A DNA stretch of 64,000 nucleotides from the NCBI GenBank assembly GCA_023238725.1, contig CM041551.1:109501-173500 (forward strand). The letters run 5' to 3'. Position 1 is the first letter of the stretch; each line of letters starts with the position of its first letter. This document shows positions 11,139-19,959 of the stretch, one piece after another. The stretch comes from Scortum barcoo (taxonomy: Eukaryota > Chordata > Actinopteri > Centrarchiformes > Terapontidae). Under the pieces are notes generated by a model, which ran no database searches, was not told the origin of the DNA, and saw only the letters and a program-made list of their open reading frames with translations. The translations under genes and the position numbers were made by a program.

Positions 11139-14100
11139 ATGGCCACTGCGGGGTTTTCAGATGACGAAATAAAAACCATCGCTTATCTCCCTGTGTTAGA
11201 GTTTTTTACCGAGCAATTAAACTCCATACCTCCCCCCATATTTAGCCTCCCCCGAATCACACACAATTCCTGCTGCAGAGTTATTTGCGGAACAATTAAA
11301 CGCCATCCCCGCGTCCCACTGATAGACTCAGCCCTAAACGTACATATTATTACAACTCCCGATAATTACTTTTATCATTTAGATAAAGCTCTCTCTCACT
11401 GCCAATCCGCCTCCTCTTCTCCCCCTCAACAAGGGGGAGGAAATGTCGAGGGGGAACCTGAGGGGAGACCCGAGGGTGAACCTGCGGCCTCCTCTCCGCA
11501 CGAAGTGCTCAGAACACAGCGCCGCCACCATTTTAACAATCTAGAAATAAGACGCACCTTCTCAGTCCCTCCTAGAGATTACCCCGATCTTGCTCAATTT
11601 TACCAAGATGTGATGGGAATTCTCAGAGAGATGGCCGACACGGTCAGACAGGAGATTCACCGCAGTGATGTCATACAGCTAGAGATAAGGGGTGAAAATA
11701 TACAAAATCACATTCAAGCGTCAGTAAATGATGACGGCGACGCCATCCTACCGGCTTTTGAGGGTTTACTCGAACGGTTGGTCCAATCTAATCTTGATGT
11801 AGCTGCGGACGAGAGATTAGACCTCATTGCTCAGGTGGTACACAACCCGAGAGGCGGTAATAGGGCCAAGCTGGATAACTTCCTAGACAGTGAAGTGATG
11901 AAAGGTAAAAGACAGGCACCTGTACGTGGTGGGTAAGAGGAAGGATCAGCTCTGCTTTGCTATTAGCTTAGCGCATGTCATAGCTCCGGGGTGCACAGAT
12001 GAGGAGGCTGAAGCGGAAGGGAAAAGGCTGCAAAGTCTTGCTGGTCTGAGTGAAGACACTCCCATGAACTTTAGAGACATTTCCAAATTTGAATCTGTTC
12101 TCAAACACAAAATTGTTGTGTATTATAGAAAACAAAATGACAGACCCACTCGCAAATACGAGACAGGGTTTACTGACCATACCAATCCTCTGTTTCTATT
12201 CCTTTTTCAAAATCATTACTACGGAATAAGAAACGTCACAGGGCCTCATCGGATACAGTTGCATCTGTAGTTATTGTTACGCCGCTTATCACCATCCCAG
12301 TAAACACCGCTGCGACGGTTACTGTGCCGATTTGTCAAGGTTACTCTTGTACCGAGCAGGGCCTTAACCCCGTCTTCTGTTCCGACTGCCGCAGGCAGTG
12401 TCATACACCCGTGTGTTTTAACAAACACAAAGAGCCTAGAGAGGCAGCGCCGTCTCTCTGCAAGAGGCCCTTGAGTACGGTGCGATGCAGTATTTGTGAC
12501 GCGGTGAAACAATGCTCACAATGCCACGAGGTCTACGAGGGTGAGCGAGAGGCGGCGGCACAAATGTCGACAGCAGACGTGTTGCGTCTGTGGGGAGAAA
12601 TTGCCCTTTGGTTTTGATCTTAATAATCACGTCTGCTACATTCAGCCTCTACAGCCCCTCAACAGAGCATACGGACAGAATTATTTTTTATGATTTTGAA
12701 ACGATGCTCGACCAGAACGGCACGCACCTTTCTCGCCTAATTGGTGTACACCAAGACGCTGAAGGGTGATGCCTGGTGGTCTTATGGGGCAGATTGCGTC
12801 GAAAAGTTTGTACACCGTTTCAGGAGACCGGCGTTTCGCGACAGTACGTTTATAGCCCATAATTCAAAGGGTTCTGACAGCTACCTGATTCTGAACACCT
12901 TAGTAAAGATGGGCATCGAAGTCTCTGTGATCATGCAGGGCAGCAAAGTTCTCTGTTTCACAGATCCTGATTTTCAGTTGAAATATATCGATTCGCTGTC
13001 TTTCCTCCCCATGCGGCTCAGCGCTTTCCCCAAAGCACTAGGCTTCACGGATCAGAGCAAGGGGCATTTCCCTCACGGTTTCAGTTCGCGAGAGCGATTG
13101 AATTATGTAGGACTGTACCCCCCATCGGGAGATTATGGTTTAGACCGCATGTCCGCATCTCATAGGGACGCCTTCTTGGCCTGGTACCGAGACGCGAGTC
13201 GAGGTGTCTTTGACTTCCTAAAAAGGAAGCTCTAAAGTACTGCCGTCAGGACGTTGACATTCTCGCCGAGGGCTGCCTAAGATTCAGGGATTAGTTTGTC
13301 AAGGACACACAGGTGGATCCTTTTAGCTGCATCACCATAGCCTCAGCCTGCATCAAGGTGTTTCGCACCAACTTTCTTACTTCCGCAAACTCTGGCCGTA
13401 CCTCCACCCGATGACTACAGGCGTCAATTTAAAAAGTTTCTCTCACCCCTGCATCCAGTGGTTGGAGCTGATTTCTCACAGCCGCATGGCATCTTTATCC
13501 AGCATGCTAGAAACCGTGGTGAGAAAAAAATTGGGCCTTACTTTGTAGATGGATATGCTAAAATTGGGTCACAGGAGCATGCATGGGAGTTTCTGGGCTG
13601 CTTCTTCCACGGCTGTCCGACATGTTTTGATCGCCCGTGCGCTGTCAATCCTCTCCTGGGGGTGCGTTATGAGGAGTTGTATTTTGCCACTCAAAAGAAA
13701 TTGCAAACGCTAAGGTCCGAGTACAAAGTCAGCACATTCGCCCTATGGGAGCATGAGTGGAGGGCTATGCAAAAATCGGACGAGCGGGTAAAATCATTCC
13801 TCCAAACCTCGCACTTTCCAGAACCTCTGCAGCCCAGCGATGCTCTCTTTGGCGGTAGAACTAGCGCCATCAGGCTGAGGTACACGGCCATGCCGAATGA
13901 ATCTGTGCACTATGTAGACATCACAAGTTTATACCCGTACGTTAATTGCAACTATCCTTACCCTTTAGGCCACCCTACTATCATTCATCGCGATTTTGAG
14001 GGGCCCCAAAACTACTTTGGACTCATCAGAGCCGTCATCTATCCACCCCGCCATTTGTACTTCCCTGTCTTACCCTACAAGACTAGTCGCGGTAAACTAG

Positions 14101-15210
14101 TGTTCACCCTCTGTCGCACCTGCGCTGAGCTCAATCAACAGGCTGGGCCGTGCAGGCACAAAGACGGCGATAGAGCGCTGACGGGGGTTTGGGTCACCGC
14201 TGAATTTAACAAGGCTCTAGAGAAAGGCTACAGGCTCGGTCGCATCACCGAAGTGTGGCATTTTGACAAGCGTAGCGATTCCATTTTTCAGGGCTATATT
14301 CACACCTTTTTGAAAGGCAAGCAGGAAGCGTCAGGTTTCCCTCCCGAAGCCAGTCAGTCAGGAGAGTAGAGCAAAGTACATTGAGGACTACATAGTCCAT
14401 CAGGGTATCAGGCTGGACCCAGACCGTATTGAGATAAACCCTGCCAAGAGGCAAGTGGCTAAATTGTGTCTCAACAGCTTCTGGGGAAAATTTGCTCAGA
14501 AAAGTAATCAGACTCAAACCACCCTGGTCTCTGACCCTGATAAATTTTTCCCCTACCTGTTCTCAGACCAATATAATCTTAAGTACTTTAGCCTTCTCAA
14601 CGACAAGGTCGCTATGGTGCAATGGAGCTACAAGAAACGTTGCATGGTACTGCCGGGTAAAACTGAAACTGCATTTTCATCGCCGCCTTCACCACCGCCT
14701 ACGCCCGTCTCAAGCTGTACGGTTATGTGGAGCGCGGTGGGAGAGAACGAACGTCCTGTACACAGATACCGACAGCTTAATCTACGTGGTGAAAGAGGGG
14801 GATTCTCCGCTAGAGCTGGGTAATTACCTGGACGACGATTTAACGGAAGAGTTGGGGGTGACACTATCGATGAATTTGCGTCCGGCCATGGTCCTAAAAG
14901 TTATGCGATGTCGTACCAAAGCAAAAACCAGAAAAAAAAGCGATGCTGCGCTTCAAGGGGATCACACAAACCCCCCAATGCAGCGAAGCGCATAAATTTT
15001 GACAGCGTCAAGGAGCTGATGGTAGAAGCGGCTATCTCGGCGGTTCTCGCAATGAAGCGATTGAAAGCCCTCAGCACATCATCAAACGCAACAAGAAGGG
15101 GTTCTGGCTGAAAAACGCCGCATTCAACAAAAAGTTCAGAGTGGTGTACGACAAGAGGCGTCTCTTTAGCGACGGCACAACTCTGCCTTGCCTTTTGGCT
15201 ATTAAAGGGG
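11139..15210 (+). pseudogene. Protein-primed family B DNA polymerase, frameshifted
   Basis: This encodes the replicative polymerase typical of Polinton-like viruses (DNA_pol_B_2 type). The N-terminal domain (11,139-11,936, intact) ends in a region found in animal members. Next come a cysteine-rich zinc region (about 12,255-12,560 with several CxxC pairs), exonuclease motif I FYDFET (about 12,686-12,702), motif II FIAHNSKGSD (12,849-12,878) and motif III YCRQDVD (13,238-13,258). Polymerase motif A is YVDITSLYP (about 13,911-13,937), motif B KLCLNSFWGKF (14,458-14,490) and motif C YTDTDSL (14,759-14,779). All catalytic Asp residues are still readable. At least nine frame changes (for example near 11,930, 12,245, 12,325, 12,760, 13,235, 14,340, 14,665 and 14,857) and a TAG at 13,292-13,294 break the gene. 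The C-terminus runs to about 15,210, overlapping the region before the ATPase start. Dead copy; identity is sure. Confidence 0.92.
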
Positions 15211-15260
15211 GGAGAGGAAAAAAAATAAAAATTTCACACCATACAGGCACAGAAGCAATT

Positions 15261-15930
15261 ATGTTTGACCCTAGATTCAGCGCACCCTTTTCATGTATGA
15301 TTGTTGGACCCAGCGGGTGTGGAAAAACTTTCTTTGTAAAAAGTGTATTAGAAAATGCTTATCATGCTTTAGGAAATGTACCTGATAATATTGTGTGGAT
15401 TTATACATCTTTTCAACCTATGTATGCTGAGATGCAGAAGTTGAATAAAAACATTAAATTTGTTGAAGGATTGCCTGATTCCTTTGATGATGCAGATCTG
15501 TTTCCACCTGAAAAAACCCATTTGATCATACTGGATGATGTTATTTTCCAAGCCTCAGAGCATCCGGAAGTGGTAAAAATTTTTACACAGTACAGGCATC
15601 ATAGAAATATGAGCGTCTTTCTGCTGACCCAAAATGTATTTCAGCGAGGTAAACACAGCCGTACTATAAGTCTAAACAGTAACTATCTGGTGTTGTTTAA
15701 AAACCCTCAAGATAAATTACAAATAAAAATACTAGCTCATCAAATCTACCCTTCTCAGAAAGCCTTTTTTATGGAAAGTTTTGATGACGCTACCAAAGAC
15801 CCTCGCAGGGTATTTAATCGTCGACCTCACGCCCTCCTGCCCAGAAAACTACAGACTGAGGACAGGGTCTACTGCCAGGCCAGTGGCCCGCCGTTTATCT
15901 CCCGAAATCGCGGTAATTCACCATGTCATC
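15261..15930 (+). pseudogene. FtsK/HerA-type (A32-like) DNA packaging ATPase, frameshifted near the end
   Basis: ATPase that would drive viral DNA into capsids. From ATG 15,261 the protein has Walker A GPSGCGKT (15,306-15,329), Walker B LIILDDV (about 15,521-15,541) and the arm YRHHRNMSVFLLTQNVFQ followed by LNSNYLVLFKNP, all features of the Polinton/adintovirus packaging ATPase. The frame upstream of 15,261 stays open but overlaps the polymerase end, so I prefer the internal ATG just before the conserved FDPRFSAPFSCMIVGP segment. A frameshift near 15,807 moves the conserved tail (GYLIVDLTPSCPENYRLRTG) into the next frame. Codon use is more AT-rich than in the neighbouring viral genes. The next gene starts at 15,923, so the genes are packed tightly. 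Confidence 0.9.
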
Positions 15931-16265
15931 CCTGATAAAAAGGAACGCGCCCCTACTGCAAGCTCTTTACCGAGCCACGCCTCAGAAACAGCGAGACATT
16001 CTCACCCATTGTTCCCCAGATTTTCTTAGGGCTCTCTGCTGAGATTGCTTTAAATGTTTTAAAGGGAAACATTCCTCTCTCCTCTGCTCAATACAAAAAG
16101 CTGAAAAGGCACAGAAACATAATCAAACTGCTGGCCGATAAAAAGGCGGCTGTAAAACGCAAACGTCAGACTTTGATGAAACAATCAGGGGGATTCATCC
16201 TTCCTCTTTTGTCAGCCGCGGTTCCCATCCTCGGAAACCTTCTGGGAGGAATCATCAGAAAATAA
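15923..16265 (+). pseudogene. Small virion-type protein with Gly-Gly hydrophobic tail, one frameshift
   Basis: From ATG 15,923 (CACCATG, good Kozak context) an Arg/Lys-rich, helical protein of about 113 residues can be followed. A frame change near 16,038 produces a TGA in the first frame. The second part ends in a basic stretch (KKAAVKRKRQ) followed by GGFILPLLSAAVPILGNLLGG and the stop TAA at 16,263-16,265. Small basic proteins ending in a Gly-Gly plus hydrophobic, amphipathic segment recur in adintovirus and adenovirus relatives as minor virion or membrane-active components; that role is inferred here from position and composition only. Confidence 0.65.
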
Positions 16266-16266
16266 A

Positions 16267-17043
16267 ATGTCTCAGAAAATGTTTCTCGTCTCACCGCATC
16301 AACTCAACCGTCTGACTTCAACCTGAGTCCTCCATCAGACGGACGGCCGAAGACGATTTGGAAGAAAGCATGAGAAAGATATTAAACGAACCTGGGGTTG
16401 AGTTCTTATGAAAAAATTAAAAAGTACGACGCTCTGCTGCAGAGATATCTGTCGCTCATGAAGCAAGGTCAAAAGGAGGAACGTCGAATGACTCTGACTC
16501 TGCACCAGGATTCGAGCACCCTTGAAAGGCCGGAGGTGGAACCCCTGCATGAGACCGAAGAGGACGAGGCCATGAGCGAGGTATTAAAAGGCCTCCCCTC
16601 TTGCGCAGTCGTAAGAACGCCGAGTACATCCTGCAAAAAATGAAAAATACCGATGGTGGGTGGACCTCTAAAGGGGAATTTGTTCATCCGGGGCAGATTG
16701 TGAAGGGATCTCATATGATTGACTTATTGAAAAACCTTTCGAGCCAGTACAAAAAATCACGTACACCACTACCCAGAGGCTGGATGAATTTCTTACAGAA
16801 CTCTGACGGACCTCAACATTCCCCTATCTTTTGTGAATAACCCTCATGCCCGTGAACAATATCGTCGTCTGAAAACAGACATACACCGCGTAGGAGGAGC
16901 AGAGAGAAGCAAGATGAAGAAGAAGAAGAAGAGGAACAGGAGAGGGTGAAAAAGAAGAAGAAGAAAAAGGTGCTGCGTTTTCCCCTATGCTGACGCCTTC
17001 GGCTCCGGGCGTAGAGATTACCTTTTCTTCTCCACCTGGATGA
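16267..17043 (+). pseudogene. Conserved protein of Polinton-like elements, function unknown, frameshifted
   Basis: ATG 16,267 follows the previous stop by one base. Several reading-frame segments follow in order: an N-terminal piece (to about 16,320), an acidic piece, a lysine-rich helical piece (YEKIKKYDALLQRYLSLMK, 16,401-16,457), then RKNAEYILQKMKNTDGGW and GEFVHPGQIVKGSHMIDLL (16,604-16,730), and an acidic/lysine-rich tail ending with TGA at 17,041-17,043. I recognise the NAEYIL...W...GEF...GSH-DL pattern as a recurrent partner of the ATPase and capsid genes in animal genomes, without a known function. At least four frame changes. A short GAAGAAGAA repeat (16,912-16,935) encodes the charged tail. 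Confidence 0.6.
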
Positions 17044-17116
17044 AATTTTGAGTATGTTTTAAAAATGTATATGGAAAAAAGCAAAACAAAACAAAAATAC
17101 TTTTTATGCTGTTTTC

Positions 17117-17132
17117 AATAAAAGCCTTTATT
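17117..17132. terminator. Two-way polyadenylation signal between convergent viral genes
   Basis: AATAAA at 17,117-17,122 serves the plus-strand block and TTTATT at 17,127-17,132 (AATAAA on the minus strand) serves the minus-strand block; the whole is AATAAAAGCCTTTATT. It lies 74 nt after the left block's last stop and about 90 nt beyond the protease stop. Confidence 0.75.
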
Positions 17133-17219
17133 TGTCACATTTCAATTGTACAGAGTTTTTTTTTTTTTGGTTATCTTCTTTTTTAATACATAATGACAAT
17201 CTTTAAACATTTGTAAAGA

Positions 17220-17696
17220 TCAGGTTCCACGTTGAGCGCTGCTGGAATTATGATTTCTAATACATTGTTGATATTTACGAACAAATTGGGTAACGAGGGC
17301 ATCATTTTCTGCCTCATTCTCCTGATACAAAGATAACACTTGTTCCAAAGATAACCTGCATGCTCTATGACAAAGATAATACACGCAGTGCTGACTGCAC
17401 GCCAGTGAAAGAGTGTCTTGAAGCTGTCGATTGTGGTAGAATATGCGACGGGAGCGACGTTGCAGAAACTCCAAGATGTCGGCGGGGTAGGGGCCAAAGT
17501 CTGGAGAGAAGCCAAAAGAGTAAAAAAAGGTGGCCTCATCTTTTTCCAAAGTCAAGGCGAGCCAATGCTCACCGGGCATGTGAGCCGGATGGGTGTTGAC
17601 GATAAAATAAGCGGGAGGGTTAAAGGAGCGTGTCAGAAAGCAAAGCTGATCCGAAGCCCATACGCCGCAAAACGCTTCTCCCAACAGATGATGCAA
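17220..17696 (-). CDS. Adenain-type cysteine protease (capsid maturation), 158 residues
   Basis: Open frame from ATG 17,696 to the stop near 17,220, the only large viral gene here with an unbroken frame apart from the polymerase N-terminus. It resembles the adenovirus-type maturation proteases of Polinton/adintovirus-like viruses: GEHWLAL carries the catalytic His (about residue 43), and QLQDTLSLACSQHCVYYL carries the Gln-helix and the catalytic Cys (about residue 106). Between them the segment reads FFYSFGFSPDFG where relatives have an acidic residue before SFG/SYG; here it is Tyr. If that is real, the catalytic triad is incomplete. It lies immediately downstream of the capsid gene, its presumed client. 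The length is close to the family norm, although the start could lie a little upstream. Confidence 0.85.
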   Translation of the reverse strand: MHHLLGEAFCGVWASDQLCFLTRSFNPPAYFIVNTHPAHMPGEHWLALTLEKDEATFFYSFGFSPDFGPYPADILEFLQRRSRRIFYHNRQLQDTLSLACSQHCVYYLCHRACRLSLEQVLSLYQENEAENDALVTQFVRKYQQCIRNHNSSSAQRGT

Positions 17697-17743
17697 AAGA
17701 CTTTACAACTGATGACTGTTCATTTTTATTGTTGTTCTTTCAT

Positions 17744-19043
17744 TCAGTAGTAATCCACCAGCACTTGCCTCTTTGAATTCACTTCGAGAATCGAAGAGTA
17801 ACAGGCGTACACCACGAGTGTGGTGGTGTGGAGGAGGGGCTGCCTGAATCTCATCTCCAGTCTTAAATTTCCAGTGGAGGCGGGGGACAGAGCATCGCTG
17901 TCTTCGCACGGCTCAAGATTGAACACAAACAGGGAGTACCCCTCGTTAAATTCTTTACGGTTGATACTCAGGGGCAAGTCTTTCAGGTGTCTGCCTGTGG
18001 CGATGAACATGTTGTAAAACTCTCTGACCGAAATCCCCTGGCCAAATTGAGGCTGAAAAGCTTTAGCCAGAACCTGCCTGCCGTCCTGGCAGAGGGCTAG
18101 GTATTCCACGTCGTTGTGGATGAAATTGAAGGGAGACAGGTTTCTTTTTCCTGTGAAGGCTTCATGATGCACCATGCCCAGCACCAGGTATTTAGGTACG
18201 TGGGTCCCAAAAAGAGGTTATCCTGGTTGCAGATCCTGGAATTGGCGGGGATGGAGAAGGTTTTGACCATGACGCGTGAGAGGGGGTAGAGGGCGTTGGC
18301 TCTCTGCAGGGCCACGGCGTGTGGCCCAGCCGCACGGATGAGACGGTGGTCTTTTTGACAAACAGAGAGGCTCCCAAAATGTTCAGACGAAATGTAGAGT
18401 CTGCGGCTCCCATGAGACAGAAGGCGTCGCTGGCCCGGATGAGTTTGATTCTCAGGTCCACCGAGTTTAAAAGGAGTCTCTCGCAGAAAAGGATGTCGGC
18501 GTGGAGAGGGCCCAGCAGGTGCACTTCCCTTGAATTTTTAGAGTGGGCAGCTCTGGCTTTGAATCCTTGGTTAGGACCATCGAGGGCGAAGGAGTTCATC
18601 GCTCTGGCCGTGTCTTTGTAAAAAAGCCCCGCGCTAAATTGACTCTTGAGAGTATCTTCGGAGAAGTTGAGAAGGGTTTCAATCATAGCTCGGTAAGGGT
18701 GAGTGGCGCTAGATTGGGAAATCAGCCGATCCCCCAGGGTGATGTCGCATTGACTGAACATTGTATTGAGCGGGTAATTGATCAGGGAGACGGCCGCGTC
18801 GTCCGCCAGGTTAGAGCCGTCGGCGTTGGTGATTTTAACGCGAACGTACAGCAGGGTGTCGTTCAGATCCAAATATTTTTCCCCATCTCCGGGAATAAAA
18901 AACTCGATGGGGCCCCCGTCTGTGATGGCCGACAGAGGGAGAATTTCGGTGTAGAGCTTATCCTCAATCGAGAGCTGCGTCATGGGAGCGGAGAATAAAT
19001 CCAACTCCGCCAGCGTGCACTCGGGTGATTTCTGATGAGCCAT
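17744..19043 (-). pseudogene. Major capsid protein (hexon-like), two frameshifts
   Basis: From ATG 19,043 a protein of about 430 residues can be followed through three frames on the minus strand: 19,043 to about 18,320, then to about 18,195, then to the stop at 17,744. The start (MAHQKSPECTLAELDLFS, then TQLSIEDKLYTEILPLS) and the VLVDYY end match the family often labelled F54H12.2-like in animal genomes, which I take to be the double-jelly-roll capsid protein of Polinton-like viruses. The segment LNDTLLYVRVKITNADG and the later GPLHADILFCERLLLNSVDLRIKL look like beta-strand-rich jelly-roll blocks. It sits between the spliced leader gene (13 nt upstream) and the protease (48 nt downstream), as one transcription unit. 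The frame changes near 18,320 and 18,195 make it non-functional. Confidence 0.85.
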
Positions 19044-19056
19044 CTTTGTGCCGTGC

Positions 19057-19769
19057 TTAGAAGATGTCGGCGGACTTCCTCTTCTTAGGTTTGTTGCCCG
19101 CGACTTCTTAGGTTTGCTGCCCGCGACTGATCTCTTCTCCCTCTTCTCCCTCCTCCTCCTCAGTGTACTGCTCTCTGATGAATCCTCCTCCTCCTCCTCA
19201 TTATCAGCCTCCTCACCGGACTCCCTGTTCCTCCACCTCCTCCTCCATGTCCACGATGGACTCCTTCACATTCACCATGTGGCTGCGCTCGCTGAGTAGA
19301 GGGGTTTCGGCCTTAGTGGTGGGTGAGGGTGAAACCTCTGGCTGGATAGGGAGGTCCTCCGAGGGCCAGGTGCTGCAGGCGCCGTCTTGGACGGAGTGTG
19401 TTCCGAAGGATATCCATGTCTTTTCTTGCTCTGGGTCGATGTGTTGAGATTGTACGACGTCCTGCTTCCTTATATCCTGTAGAGGGGTGTGGGGGGGTGG
19501 GGTTTAGAATAAAAGTACTTTTCTCACTGAGATGTTACTCACCCACCCCCTGCAGGTATGAAACAGGGATGTGATCCTTTCTATCTCGGAACGCATCTGG
19601 TCCTCCCATGTCGCAAACGGGATGTTGAGTATCGTATGAAACACACCCACACTCTGAATTGAAGCATTGCAGGACAAATTCCTGGTGAGGCATGGTAGAC
19701 GATGACCGGGGTCTCGCTGATGATTTTTGGAAAGCTGGCTGGAGATGGGGTGCTCATATTCTTTGTCAT
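19057..19769 (-). pseudogene. Spliced acidic/basic viral protein, first gene of the right block
   Basis: ATG 19,769 lies about 70 nt downstream of a TATA-like element. Exon 1 runs to about 19,543 and has one frame change in its middle (between roughly 19,690 and 19,650). It contains a plausible helix (TWEDQMRSEIERITSLF). A 66-nt intron (19,542-19,477) begins GTGAGT and ends after a C-rich tract with CTACAG. Exon 2 encodes an acidic, Pro-rich region (HIDPEQEKTW, VDMEEEVEEQ), then after a second frame change near 19,214 a Glu/Ser and Arg/Lys-rich tail. That tail ends with a nuclear-localisation-like PKKRKSADIF and TAA at 19,057-19,059, 13 nt before the capsid start. A basic core or scaffold-type protein is possible, but no family is recognised. 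Confidence 0.5.
19477..19542 (-). other. Predicted 66-nt intron in the right-block first gene
   Basis: On the minus strand the sequence starts GTGAGTAACATC and ends CCCCTCTACAG. Splicing joins two frames that are otherwise closed by stops in between. Confidence 0.6.
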
Positions 19770-19825
19770 TTTGGACCCGCTTCTGTCTTTGCACCCGCGC
19801 TGTGAGCTTTGCTGCGTCTGCGTAG
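19708..19825 (-). repeat. Inverted flank repeat, right copy
   Basis: Inverted counterpart of 8,855-8,972, including the leader CGCGGGTGCAAAGAC and the first codons of the gene at 19,769. Outside this block (beyond 19,826) the two flanks are no longer similar. Confidence 0.9.
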
Positions 19826-19835
19826 AATGTAGCGG

Positions 19836-19844
19836 TTTTAAATA
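19836..19844 (-). promoter_or_regulatory. TATA-like element of the right gene block
   Basis: TATTTAAAA on the minus strand, about 70 nt upstream of ATG 19,769. Confidence 0.5.
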
Positions 19845-19959
19845 CAGTCAGAACCCCTGAGCCACACATGTTGGGTGGTGGTGGGGGAGGGGAGGGGTTT
19901 GATGGGTAGTTTTCTCTTTGCAATCTCCCCCCAGCATTCTCCTGTACAGCACCTCTCCA

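Larger units (their letters stand above)
8656..19830. mobile_element. Endogenous virus-like element (Polinton/adintovirus type), degraded
   Basis: This block holds a linked set of genes: protein-primed family B DNA polymerase, packaging ATPase, double-jelly-roll-type capsid protein candidate, adenain-like protease and several small virion-type proteins. That set is characteristic of Polinton/Maverick and adintovirus-like DNA viruses of animals. Genes are arranged as two convergent blocks. The outer flanks share about 115 bp in inverted orientation (8,855-8,972 and 19,708-19,825). The left side also has a 220-bp direct repeat. No retrovirus-like integrase gene was found inside, unlike classic Polintons. 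Nearly all genes carry frameshifts, so it is not functional. Exact outer boundaries are not visible: a LINE adjoins the right side by about 19,960. Confidence 0.85.

Noticed and set aside
14628..14864. Minus-strand open frame opposite polymerase motif C
   Set aside because: The opposite strand carries the conserved YTDTDSL motif; this frame has no family features.
17360..17750. Plus-strand open frames opposite the protease
   Set aside because: Shadow frames of the minus-strand protease, which has the recognisable catalytic motifs.
19163..19447. Plus-strand open frames over 19,048-19,447
   Set aside because: They mirror the GAG/GGA-rich minus-strand gene and have no independent signal.
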